From: Paenibacillus silvestris
GTDB taxonomy: Bacteria; Bacillota; Bacilli; Paenibacillales; NBRC-103111
Reading direction: 5' to 3'
DNA: 64,000 bases
Assembly (NCBI RefSeq): GCF_009882985.1
Contig: NZ_WTUZ01000016.1
Coordinates: 146,455-210,454, forward strand
In this document: positions 1 to 15,328 of the stretch, piece by piece
Layout of the letters: each line of letters starts with the position of its first letter
Position numbering within the stretch: position 1 is the stretch's first letter
Program-made: the position numbers and the translations under genes
The notes under the pieces: generated by a model
The model's input: only the letters and a program-made list of their open reading frames with translations
What the model was told of the DNA's origin: nothing
Database searches by the model: none

Positions 1-2790
1 TATCAGACACCTACAGATGTGAGTTTTACTCGCGTACTGGATGGTGCAGGGGATTGGGAAGCTGTGACGATCCCTGACTTCCGTGGACCATCGGGGGAAG
101 ATGGCAAGTGGACGGGATTTTATCGCAGTGAGTTTGCGTATCCTGGCATTCCAGACGGAAAACGAGTTTATCTCGTATTCAAGGGTGTTGATTATAAAAC
201 GACGGTATACCTCAATCACAAATGCATTGGCAGTCATGAGGGTTTTTTCGCACCGTTCGAATTTGACGTGACCGACTTTTTGCAGGAAAACAATACGCTC
301 GTCGTTGAGGTTCAGACGGATATCCCAATGATGGGTGTCGGTGGAACGAAACTGGATGGGGATAAAATATACGCTGCGACGGGTCCGGGATGGGATGATC
401 CATACAACGGCTGGAGTCACTGTCCGCCAGGAGCGGGTATTTACAATAAGGTATTTCTGGAACAGCGGTCAGAACTATTTATCCAGGATGTCTTCGTGAG
501 ACCGGATATTGACAGCGGTTCGGTGGAAGTTTGGATTGATGCGGTGAACACCACGACGCGGGTGATGGAAAATTTTGAGTTGGAACTGGAAATTATGCCT
601 CAGAATTTTGAGGGTGAAGGCATAGAGCCCATCTCATTCACAGTGGCTTATGCCGGGCCGGGCATTAATTATTTCCGCTATAAAATCGAATTTCCAACCT
701 ATCACATGTGGGAACCGGAATCCCCTTTCCTGTATGCCGTACGGATTGAAGTAAAGAACGACAGCCACTGCGTCGATAGCCGGGATCGCACATTCGGTAT
801 GCGCAAATTCCATATGGATGAGCAGCAGGTACCGAAAGGCACGCTTTATTTGAACAATCATCCGATCATCCTAAGAGGCGCCAATGAAATGGGTCATCTG
901 CAGCAATGCGTGATGAACAACGATTTTGAACAATTAATCGATGATATTTTGATTGCTAAGATTGCGAACTTGAATTTTTACCGCATTACACAACGCCCCG
1001 TGCAGGAAGAAATCTATGATTATTTCGATATGCTTGGCATGATGCATCAATGCGATTTGCCCACGTTCGGATTTATTCGCCGAAACCAATTCGTCGAAGG
1101 CGTGAAGCAAGCAGCGGAGATGGAAAGGCTGATTCGCAGCCATCCATCCTCCATTATGGTATCTCTGATTAACGAGCCATCTAGGACGGAAAAGAGACGC
1201 AAGGGTCACCGCTATTTGCACAGAAATGAGTTGGAAGCTTTCTTCGTAGCCTCCAGGCAAGCGATATTTGTTGAGAATCCGGATCGTGTTGTTAAGAACG
1301 TGGAAGGGGATTATAACCCGCCTACCCGTGAAGGGCTGCCCGATTTTCATTGTTATAATTTGTGGTATACGAACAATGTCATTCCTGTTGGGAAAATGTA
1401 CAAAGGGTTCCTTCCAACCATCAGAGAAGGTTGGAAAGCGGGCTGCGGAGAGTATGGGACCGAAGGTCTGGATCATGCAGAACTTATGTTAAGCCGTTAT
1501 CCCCAAGAATGGCTCCCAGCCTCGGAGCAAGATCGTTGGCTACCGAATGACATCCATGGCGCTCAAACGTACAATCTTCACGGAGATTGGTATGCCGAAC
1601 AAACGAGCATGCAAGGTTGGATTCAGGCTAGTCAGAAGCATCAAAGTTTAGCAACGAAGCTGATGACGGATGCATGGCGCAGAAGGGCGGACCTTGTTGT
1701 ATCTACCGCCATCCATCTGCTGATTGACGCTTGGCCAGCCGGTTGGATGAAAGCTCTTGTAGGTGTTGATCGCAAGCCGAAACCAGCGTATTTCACTTAT
1801 CAAGCAAGTTTGGAGCCTGTTCGCGTTAATTTGCGAAGCGACCGCTGGAAGGTTTACGAGAGAGAGTCACTGGAAATAGAAGCGTGGCTTCTGAACGATA
1901 CAGCGAAGGAATACGGGAAGTGCCGTATTGTGGCAACATTGCGTGATGATTCAAGGGACTACGCACATTACGAAATAGCCGGTCAATTACCGATCGCTTC
2001 ATCGATGTATGCGGGTTCGATTCGGTTCTCTGTGCCTTCTGTGCAAGATAGACAGAAATTGTATGTGGATGCGGAATTGATAGATGAAGGCGGGCGCATA
2101 CTCAATGCGGAACGATTTGCTTTCGAGGCTTTTGCAAGGGCGAGAATCCAGAAACCCCAGAAGGTCGCTTATCTCGACGCAGCGTCAGAGCTGCTCGGTT
2201 CATTGCTGGATGTAGCTGGAGAGCGTTATTCCGATGAGGCGCAGGAGGATTGCACACTTGTTGTATCTTCTCCAGAAGCATTCAACAACGAGCGGACAGC
2301 TATTCTGTCCAAAGTTCGTAATGGCGCGACCGCTGTATGCATCCTGAAGCACAGTGACAATGGGATATGGGAGCTTGAGGATACCCAAATTCAAACGGTG
2401 AAATTACGAGAAGTGTATACGCTTTCTATGCAAGATGAGAGCCTTACTATGACAGGCATAAAGCCAGACGATTACGCCTATTTTTACAATCTAACGACTG
2501 ACCGGCTGGACGGCATGACCAATAGCCATTTGCTAGGCGAGGGAATAGAACCCATTGTTTTTGCTTATCAAGCTCATTCGGAGACTCCGGGGAAGCGTAA
2601 GCTTCCTGTCGTAGGATTGAAACGTGTAGGCAAAGGTCTCATGTTCTTCATCTGCCTGCCGTTAGCTGGCAGAGTCGGATTTAATCCAACACTTGACCGC
2701 CTGCTGGTTACCTTGATGAGTGAGAAAGGAGTGAGCCCGGAGTGTTGCACGCCATTGTTAGCCGCAGTGAGAAGCGACGAGCTGAGATAG
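1..2790 (+). CDS. Glycoside hydrolase family 2 protein, 5' end outside window
   Basis: The reading frame is open from base 1, so the gene begins upstream; the first in-frame start codon visible is GTG at 19, giving 923 residues. The order is that of GH2 enzymes: an N-terminal jelly-roll sugar-binding domain, an Ig-like domain, a TIM barrel from about residue 280 to 590 (counting from the GTG), then a C-terminal beta domain. SLINEPS carries the expected acid/base Glu at about residue 386, and GCGEYGTEG carries the likely nucleophile near 478. No signal peptide can be judged because the N-terminus is missing. It leads a tightly packed run of glycosidase genes, so cytoplasmic cleavage of imported oligosaccharides is likely. 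Substrate is not readable: beta-galactosidase, beta-glucuronidase and beta-mannosidase activities all occur in GH2. The family call is firm and the specificity is open. Confidence 0.85.
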   Translation, partial: YQTPTDVSFTRVLDGAGDWEAVTIPDFRGPSGEDGKWTGFYRSEFAYPGIPDGKRVYLVFKGVDYKTTVYLNHKCIGSHEGFFAPFEFDVTDFLQENNTLVVEVQTDIPMMGVGGTKLDGDKIYAATGPGWDDPYNGWSHCPPGAGIYNKVFLEQRSELFIQDVFVRPDIDSGSVEVWIDAVNTTTRVMENFELELEIMPQNFEGEGIEPISFTVAYAGPGINYFRYKIEFPTYHMWEPESPFLYAVRIEVKNDSHCVDSRDRTFGMRKFHMDEQQVPKGTLYLNNHPIILRGANEMGHLQQCVMNNDFEQLIDDILIAKIANLNFYRITQRPVQEEIYDYFDMLGMMHQCDLPTFGFIRRNQFVEGVKQAAEMERLIRSHPSSIMVSLINEPSRTEKRRKGHRYLHRNELEAFFVASRQAIFVENPDRVVKNVEGDYNPPTREGLPDFHCYNLWYTNNVIPVGKMYKGFLPTIREGWKAGCGEYGTEGLDHAELMLSRYPQEWLPASEQDRWLPNDIHGAQTYNLHGDWYAEQTSMQGWIQASQKHQSLATKLMTDAWRRRADLVVSTAIHLLIDAWPAGWMKALVGVDRKPKPAYFTYQASLEPVRVNLRSDRWKVYERESLEIEAWLLNDTAKEYGKCRIVATLRDDSRDYAHYEIAGQLPIASSMYAGSIRFSVPSVQDRQKLYVDAELIDEGGRILNAERFAFEAFARARIQKPQKVAYLDAASELLGSLLDVAGERYSDEAQEDCTLVVSSPEAFNNERTAILSKVRNGATAVCILKHSDNGIWELEDTQIQTVKLREVYTLSMQDESLTMTGIKPDDYAYFYNLTTDRLDGMTNSHLLGEGIEPIVFAYQAHSETPGKRKLPVVGLKRVGKGLMFFICLPLAGRVGFNPTLDRLLVTLMSEKGVSPECCTPLLAAVRSDELR

Positions 2791-4820
2791 CAGACACGCA
2801 AGATGGCCTACGGCTCATTCTTAGATCAGAGGGTGAGCACTCACCCTTTTTCACGGGGCAGCTGAATGAGATGCTTTGTTATTCCACGGGAAGACCTTGG
2901 CAGCTGGATACTCCAGGGTTTTCCAGTGTGGAAGTGACGGAAGAGAGTGGTTTGCTTCGGATTAGCGGAACATTAGAAGCCTTACACGTCTCGATGAGTT
3001 TGACTTTTGACGAGAATGATCTCTTGCGTGTGCAAGTGAGTTGGGAGAATCGAACTGACACTGTAGTAAGTGAAGCAGCCGTGGGACTCCTTTTCGCACT
3101 TCCAAAGCGAAGCAAGGAAAAGGTGACGATCCCCCACCTGATTTACAATAATAACCCTTCCTCGGATCCGAATCGAATCGTACCAAGGCTTGGTGTGGGA
3201 CCTGGCAAAGGATATATCTGTGAAGAGCACCGGCTGCCAATTCCCTGCGTGAATGTGGAGTGGGAGGAAGAGGAGACAAGATTTCTCTCCTTGTTCTCCA
3301 TCCCTGATTATGTGGAAACGAACGATGGCGTTGTACATTATGGCTCCCTGGGAGCGATTCAAGAGGAGAGTCGCAGCCTAGTTGTCGCGTTAAGCGGCGT
3401 TCTGATGTTTAACGGCGAGAAAGATACTTATTTTATAGCGAAAAACATAACGGCACCTTATCCCGAAGGATATTTGGATTTCGCACAAGGCAGCACGTTA
3501 ACCAAAATGTATGCGCTGGATTGGGGAACGGCAGACCGTTCTGGGCATGCATTCCGTGAAATTGTTCGCAAAAGCATCCCGCTATTCGCGCCTGTGGGGA
3601 AGAGTCCGCTATCTCTGGATGAAATGATCAGACTTAAGACGAACGCGATGGATGATCGTTATAGAAGCGGGGAGCGGGGAGCCGCAGGCTACGTGAAGTT
3701 TACCGACTCCAATCAGAACGGGAATGTCTCCAAGCATCCGCTGCATTATATGTACGGCTGGACAGGGCAGTGCTTGAAGCTGGCTTGGTGCGATGCCAAG
3801 TTAGGCATTGAAAGCGGACAGGAAGAAAGAGTCGATAGATCTGTTCGCGCCGTTGATTTCTATGTATCCCAGAGCCGTACCCAAGTGCCAGGTGTGAGAC
3901 ACAGCATGTACCGCTTGGATGAGGGAGTATGGGACGACTTTTACTGGAACAAGCAACCTGTTGTCTCAAGCAGATCTTACGGTGAAACGATCTCTGATTT
4001 GGCAGAAATTGTGGAGCTGTTTCGTGAAAGCTGTCTAGAAGTTCCAAGCAGCTGGATCGAGGCTCTGCGCGAGTCCGCAGAATTCTTACTAGGCGGAGCT
4101 CTTCCAGCGGGTATCTATCCTTCCGCATGGTTAATGAATGGCCACCCTGCAGATGGCATGATAACGGCAGCGGGACTTCCCTGCTTGATCGCTCTCGTGA
4201 AAACGTATGGGATCACCAAGGAGAACCAATATTTAGAATTTGCTGAAACGATGATGCATCGCTATTACGAACTGCATGTCGAGACGTTCGAACGGCCGTT
4301 TGCCCGCTCGACTCTTGATGCTAAGTGTGAGGACAAGGAAGCAGGGATGTACTTTTTCCTTGCCGCATACGAACTGTTTCTTTTGACAAAGGAGGAACGG
4401 TATCGGGAGTGGGCTGAAATCTCTGCGGATTGGCTGTTAACGTTCGTATATGTGTGGAATCCGGCATACAATCAGGGCTCAGCATTCCGGAACACGGATT
4501 TCAGGGCGGTTGGATGGCCTGGCGTCAGTGTACAAAACCATCATTTGGATGTCTTTTTTCCAACCTACGAATTTTGGAAATTTGGCCGCTTAACCGGCAA
4601 TGAGCTATATGAACGGTGGGGCAGAGTGTCCCTGGATGCGATGGGACAGGGCATTTGTACGAAGCCGGGCGAATGGGGTTTTACGGTTGTTGGCGAGCAA
4701 GGCGAAGGTTTTTTTCAAACCTACTGGAATCATCGGGGACACAGCAATAAATGGAATCCGTCATGGGTCATTGCGCTAGTTTTAAATAACGCTTTGCGTT
4801 TCAAGGATACTTTGGGTTAG
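2742..4820 (+). CDS. Putative (alpha/alpha)6-toroid glycosidase-like protein, function unknown
   Basis: 692 residues from GTG 2742, which overlaps the previous gene by 49 bases; AAGGAG at 2726-2731 sits ten bases upstream and supports this start. I do not recognise a named family. The N-terminal 270 or so residues look like a beta-sandwich. The rest is helical with recurring Trp/Tyr-rich helices (GWTGQCLKLAW, WAEISADWLL, HHLDVFFPTYEFWKFGRL), as in six-hairpin glycosidases and polysaccharide lyases. No signal peptide, so probably cytoplasmic. Translational coupling to a GH2 gene and the LacZ-type gene downstream suggest action on the same oligosaccharide. Catalytic residues cannot be assigned by eye. 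Fold assignment is inference from composition and layout. Confidence 0.6.
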   Translation: MLHAIVSRSEKRRAEIADTQDGLRLILRSEGEHSPFFTGQLNEMLCYSTGRPWQLDTPGFSSVEVTEESGLLRISGTLEALHVSMSLTFDENDLLRVQVSWENRTDTVVSEAAVGLLFALPKRSKEKVTIPHLIYNNNPSSDPNRIVPRLGVGPGKGYICEEHRLPIPCVNVEWEEEETRFLSLFSIPDYVETNDGVVHYGSLGAIQEESRSLVVALSGVLMFNGEKDTYFIAKNITAPYPEGYLDFAQGSTLTKMYALDWGTADRSGHAFREIVRKSIPLFAPVGKSPLSLDEMIRLKTNAMDDRYRSGERGAAGYVKFTDSNQNGNVSKHPLHYMYGWTGQCLKLAWCDAKLGIESGQEERVDRSVRAVDFYVSQSRTQVPGVRHSMYRLDEGVWDDFYWNKQPVVSSRSYGETISDLAEIVELFRESCLEVPSSWIEALRESAEFLLGGALPAGIYPSAWLMNGHPADGMITAAGLPCLIALVKTYGITKENQYLEFAETMMHRYYELHVETFERPFARSTLDAKCEDKEAGMYFFLAAYELFLLTKEERYREWAEISADWLLTFVYVWNPAYNQGSAFRNTDFRAVGWPGVSVQNHHLDVFFPTYEFWKFGRLTGNELYERWGRVSLDAMGQGICTKPGEWGFTVVGEQGEGFFQTYWNHRGHSNKWNPSWVIALVLNNALRFKDTLG

Positions 4821-4833
4821 AGGTGAAAGATAG

Positions 4834-10065
<5,232 letters not shown>

Positions 10066-10085
<20 letters not shown>

Positions 10086-13000
10086 GCTATTGCGAAATCA
10101 GTTTGAGAATCCTCCGAACGCCTACAGGTCGCTTCCTTTCTGGGCTTGGAATGACGATTTGAAGGAGGAAGAGCTGAGCCGGCAAGTGAAGCAAATGAAG
10201 GAGCAAGGGATGGGCGGTTTTTTCATTCATTCCCGAGATGGGCTAGAAACCGTCTACATGGGTCAAGAGTGGATGGAGCTGGTTCGCTCCACAGTAGAAA
10301 CGGCTAAAGCGGAGGATATGCAGGCCTGGCTGTACGATGAGGACCGCTGGCCTTCAGGCTTTGCCGGGGGGCTAGTGCAAGCGAGGGGCGGCGACGCGTT
10401 CCGCGCTAAGGGCCTTACGCTGGAGGTACTCCCTAAAGGCGATGATAGTCTCATTGGTTCAATGAACATGGACGAAACCGATACCGACATCGTAGCCATG
10501 TTCAGAGCTGTGATTAACGAAAGAGACTTGCTTCGCTGTGAGAGAATTCCAGCGGGTGGAAGCAGAGAATTAGGAAACGAGGAAGTGCTGCTGCTCTTCC
10601 GGGTTGAAATATCCGAAAGGAGTGCTTGGTTCAACAATGAAGCTCCTCCGGATCAATTGAATCCGGAATCGGTTGAAGCGTTCATCGACATTACCTACGA
10701 AGCTTACAAAAAGGTCGTAGGCGAACATTTTGGCAAAACCGTTCGCGGTGTGTTTACTGACGAGCCGAGCCTTCATGACCGCCATTGTACATTTACCGAG
10801 GGCCGTGGCTGGATTCCCTGGAGCTGGTCATTCCCCGCATATTTTCAGGAGAAACGCGGATATGATCTGTTGGATTTAGTTCCCTATTTATATTTCAATG
10901 GGGAACGTTCTTCGGAAGCGCGCCACGATTATTGGCGGACGATAACTGAGAGATTCAGTGAATCCTACGCGAAACAAATCGGCCAGTGGTGCGAAAACAA
11001 CGGGCTTGCTTTTACCGGGCACTTTCTCTGGGAAAATAATTTGGGCACAGCCACTCGCGTTAGCGGGGCGGTCATGCCCAATTATCGCTATCAGCACGTG
11101 CCGGGCATCGATATGTTGAACGAGCAAACGAATGAATACATCACGGTGAAGCAGTGTACCAGCGTTGCCAACCAATATGGGAGAAAGTTCGTTTTAACCG
11201 AAACCTATGGCTGTACGGGCTGGGGTTTCACATTTGAAGGGCAGCGATGGATCGGAGATTTTCAATTTGTTCTTGGGGTTAATCTGAGGTCGCAGCACTT
11301 GTCGCTGTACTCAATTAAAGGCTGTCGGAAACGGGATTATCCGCCTGTATTTAATTACAACACCAGCTGGTGGAAATATAACTCGATAGTGGAAAATTAT
11401 TTTGCTAGATTGTCAGCGGTTTTGACAGAAGGCAGCCCGGTGCGCGACGTGCTAGTTCTTCATCCGGCTTCCACCGCATGGAGTATGGTTGGCACGGGAC
11501 CTTACGGTTTTCCTGCCCGAGGCAAAGACCGAGACGTCTCCGATACGAACCGGTATGGTCACGAATTTAACGCTTTCCTCGGTGAGCTGCTGAGGGCGCA
11601 CTATGATTTTGATCTAGGCGATGAAACCATCATGGCGGAAACCGGAGCTGTTCACGGGAATCTGCTTGCTATTCATAAGGCCAAGTATCAAGTCGTCGTC
11701 ATCCCGGAAATTAGGACGATGCTAAGCAGCACTTTCCAGTTGCTTCTCCAATTCCTTGAAGCTGGCGGCAAAGCGATCGCTGTCGGACCTCGCCCGGAAA
11801 TGCTCGAAGGCAGGGCGACGAAGCGTCTAGCCGAGCTCTATGACCACCCGAACATGGTTCTCGTTAGGGATGCAGCTGGGACCGCACAAGCACTAGAACA
11901 TATGCTGATACGCCAAGTCAGCATACAGAGCGCAGAAGCGGAGGAATCCACTGCCTGCCTGTATATGCTCAGAGATATGGGAGATCGTTATGCACTCTTC
12001 GTTGTCAATAACGACCGTGCGCGTGAACATCGCGTTAGAATCGGAGTTGCTTCGGACGTGCCGGCGGGATACATGGAAGAATGGAAGGCCTTGACAGGTG
12101 AAGTAAAGGCTGTTGAGACCAGTTATCGCGATGGATACATCGGCTTAGATGAGGTATTCGGTCCGGCGGATTCCAAACTATACATATGGCATAAGCATGG
12201 CCTCAACGCCCAAAGTGCTGAATCAGAAGAGAGCGATGTGAGCGTAGAGGAAGTCAACGCACAGGTGTTAGGTCCAGTCTGCAAGTTCACTCGATCCATG
12301 CCGAATGTGCTCACGCTGGATATGTGCTCATACCGCATGGGTAGTGACGCTTGGTCACACGAGATGGAAGTATGGCAGGCACAGAAAGCTATCCGAGCGG
12401 TCTTGGGAATGAGACAGATTTATGGCAATGGCATGGAGCAAAGGTATAAATGGATTCACGAACCCCACCCGGAAGATGGCAAGCCAGTCGCATTCCGATT
12501 TTCTTTTCAAGTGACGGAAGTGCCGCAAGAAGCCGTGTATTTGGTTGTGGAGTCTGTGGAGCAATACGAGATCCACCTTAACGGTGAACGAATCGCCAAT
12601 AGGTCTGACGGGTGGTTTCTTGATCGGTCGTTTGATCGTGTGCTGTTGTCCGGCTTGAAGGCTGGAGAGAACGAGTTGACCTTATCTTGCAACTATGTAA
12701 ACCGCATGGAAGTGGAAGATATTTATTTGATTGGAGAGTTTGGCGTTGATGCTTCAAGGAGCATTGTGGCCGAGCCCGAAACTTTGGCTTTCGGTGATTG
12801 GTGCGAGCAAGGATATCCTCATTACTGCGGCAGCATGATCTATCATTTTGACAATCAGGTGGAAAATAAGGCGGATAGCCGATTGGTCGTAGAACTTGGC
12901 GATTATGCCGCGGTTACCATCGAGGTGCGGGTTAACGGGCAAACAGCCGGACATGTGCCGTGGCGGAGCGCGAACCGACTTGATCTGACGAAGCAGCTTC

Positions 13001-13227
13001 ACGAGGGAGTGAACCGCTTGGACGTGGAAGTCATGGGAAGCCCGCGCAATATGCTGGGACCCTTCCACCAGGCGTCGGGCGATACACTGACAACGAGTTG
13101 GGCGTCGTTCCGCAAAGAAGGCGGGCATTTTACTAGTGACTATAAGCTGAGCCCTTATGGCTTGTTAGGGCGAATTACATTATACACAGAGAGATGGGAA
13201 CGGAGGTTTGAGCATGAAAATCCATAA
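10066..13227 (+). CDS. GH106-like alpha-L-rhamnosidase
   Basis: 1053 residues from GTG 10066, with AAGGAGG nine bases upstream; it overlaps the GH42 gene by 20 bases. The N-terminal pattern (PFWAWNDDL, GGFFIHSRDGL, then WLYDEDRWPSG at residues 88-98) is characteristic of the large GH106 and GH106-like group. GVFTDEPS near residue 225 and FTGHFLWENN near 320 are further conserved barrel segments. The C-terminal 250 residues contain two beta-sandwich sugar-binding-like segments (for example YEIHLNGERI). No signal peptide. Characterised GH106 enzymes remove alpha-L-rhamnose, including from rhamnogalacturonan II and related pectins. Substrate here is inferred from the family and from the GH78 gene in the same window. 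Related uncharacterised families share this pattern, so the activity is less certain than the fold. Confidence 0.75.
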
Positions 13228-15328
13228 GTGGGGGCTATTTCTATCGTTCTTCCTCTTATGCGCCGCATTATTGCCTGCGACAGCAGTCGCCTCGGTGAAA
13301 TACTCCACGTATACAAAAGACAGCCGGGGGAATCTCATATATCTTCAGCCGGCGTACTTTCCGCTGGGGGTAATCGGGCAAAATCTGATGGCGCCAGATC
13401 CAAGCAATAAAACAGTTCAGGTCGTTTCGCCGATGAAAAACCCCAAAGACATCTTCATCGATGCGAAAAGTGAGGTTTATATCGCGGATACAGGCAATAA
13501 CCGCATCGTGCATATGACAGAATCCGGACAGCTCTTGCGTTATATTACTTTGCCGGAGAGCCCTTTTAATAAACCTGAAGGTGTATTCGTGACGAACGAC
13601 GGTAGTATCTATGTCGCTGACACGGGTAATAAAAGGGTGCTTAAGCTGGATGCTGGCGGCAAAGTCATGCAAGAGTACAAACGGCCGGAATCGCGGTACA
13701 TCCCCGAGACTTTTGTTTTTGATCCAGCGAAGGTCATGGTCGATGAACGTGAATTTATGTATATCGCCGTGCATGGCAGCTATGAGGGGCTCGTGATGCT
13801 TGATCCGAAAGGCAAGTTTCAAGGTTTTTTCGGTGCCAACGGCACGGCGATTTCCCCGTTAGATGCATTGAAAAGAATGCTATACACCAAGAAAATGTAC
13901 GCCAATGAGGTAGCCAAAAGGCCAGAGCCGATCAACAGTGTAGCGACGGACAAAAACGGCTATATTTTCACCGTAACAGGTGGAACAGCAACTACGAATC
14001 AATTGAAAAAGCTGAATGTAAAAGGTGATAATTTGCTGCGCAGCTCCTCGAAACCGTTCGGTGAAACAGCCCCATGGGACGTTCCGGCGGAGGGGATCAT
14101 GACAGGCCCTCAACTGAGCGATGTCGCCGTCGATCAAAGCGGCAATATGATTGTCGTGGATCAACAGAACAAATATATCAGCCATTACGATGCATCAGGT
14201 AATTTATTGTACTTCTGGGGCGGCGCTTCCGCGATCGGTTCCTCGCAAGTCGGGCTGCTGAAAAGTCCCGTGGCGCTTGACGTTAATGAAAGGAACGAAA
14301 TGTTCGTCCTAGACGATCAGGAGAATATTGTGCAAGTATTCCGGTTATCGGAGTTTGGACAAAAGGTCGACCAAGCCAACCAGCTTACGCTAGCTGGACG
14401 TTATGAGGATAGTGAGCTGCCATGGAAAGAAGTGCTTCGTTTAAATGGGCAGTTCGCCCCGGCTTATCTGGGCCTTGCGAAGTCAGCTTTCAAAAAAGAA
14501 CAATATGAGGCAGCAAAAGATTTGTTCAAAGAAGCAGGAGATCAACAAGGGTACTCCGATTCCTTTTGGCAAATCAGGATGCTGTGGCTGCAGAGCAATT
14601 TCTCTTGGATAGCGAGTGTCATGCTGCTCTCTGTCATCCTATACGGCGTACTCAATAAACTGACCGCAAAGAGTGAATTTCGGATTAGATGGCAGAATCG
14701 ACCGAAGAGTCAGAACCGATTCCTCTCGAATGTCAGGCTTGCGCTGCATGTATTAAAACATCCAATTGACGGCTTCTCAGCGATCCACTATGAGAACAAA
14801 GGCAGCTACTTGAGCGCCAGTATCGTACTGCTTGGTGTTTACCTGTCCCTGATCATCAGTCAGTTCGCGACTAGCTTCGCTTTTAATCCGAAAACATTTG
14901 TGGATATTTACTCTACATTCACGCAATTTTTCATCGTTTGGATCGCTTGGATTGTCGCTAATTACCTGGTCAGCTCGATATATCGGGGCGAGGGACGGTT
15001 CAAACACATTTTCATCGGCAGCGCTTATGCACTCCTACCTTATATAGCCATTGGCATCCCGCTTGCCTTTGTGTCCAATGTCATGACGATGTCCGAGGCA
15101 TCGATCTATCATTTCGTGGGCAATGCAATGACGGTATGGATTGGGCTGCTCATTTTCTGGAAAATTCAGAACGTCCATAATTACACGTTTGGTGAAACGA
15201 TCATGAATGTTTTCCTTACGCTCTGTACGATGCTTGTCATCGGTGTGCTGATTTTCATCATTATGGGACTTACCAGCGATCTCGGATCGTTACTTTATCA
15301 GATGTATCAGGAGGTGACCTTGAGATGA
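13214..15328 (+). CDS. NHL-repeat protein with C-terminal Yip1-like membrane domain
   Basis: 704 residues from ATG 13214; GGAGG at 13202-13206 fits this start better than TTG 13208. A signal peptide covers residues 1-28. Residues about 65-390 hold NHL/beta-propeller repeats with the recurring core VYIADTGNNRI and IYVADTGNKRV. A short TPR-like helical stretch follows (about 395-455, AYLGLAKSAFKKEQYEAAKDLF). After a transmembrane helix near 465 comes a five- or six-helix membrane domain resembling Yip1. The propeller would therefore sit outside the cell, tethered to the membrane. It is coupled to the GH106-like gene (14-base overlap) and to the DUF5696 gene (ATGA). The context, directly upstream of sugar permeases, suggests a surface sensor or importer accessory; no biochemical role can be read from sequence. 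Confidence 0.8.
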   Translation: MKIHKWGLFLSFFLLCAALLPATAVASVKYSTYTKDSRGNLIYLQPAYFPLGVIGQNLMAPDPSNKTVQVVSPMKNPKDIFIDAKSEVYIADTGNNRIVHMTESGQLLRYITLPESPFNKPEGVFVTNDGSIYVADTGNKRVLKLDAGGKVMQEYKRPESRYIPETFVFDPAKVMVDEREFMYIAVHGSYEGLVMLDPKGKFQGFFGANGTAISPLDALKRMLYTKKMYANEVAKRPEPINSVATDKNGYIFTVTGGTATTNQLKKLNVKGDNLLRSSSKPFGETAPWDVPAEGIMTGPQLSDVAVDQSGNMIVVDQQNKYISHYDASGNLLYFWGGASAIGSSQVGLLKSPVALDVNERNEMFVLDDQENIVQVFRLSEFGQKVDQANQLTLAGRYEDSELPWKEVLRLNGQFAPAYLGLAKSAFKKEQYEAAKDLFKEAGDQQGYSDSFWQIRMLWLQSNFSWIASVMLLSVILYGVLNKLTAKSEFRIRWQNRPKSQNRFLSNVRLALHVLKHPIDGFSAIHYENKGSYLSASIVLLGVYLSLIISQFATSFAFNPKTFVDIYSTFTQFFIVWIAWIVANYLVSSIYRGEGRFKHIFIGSAYALLPYIAIGIPLAFVSNVMTMSEASIYHFVGNAMTVWIGLLIFWKIQNVHNYTFGETIMNVFLTLCTMLVIGVLIFIIMGLTSDLGSLLYQMYQEVTLR

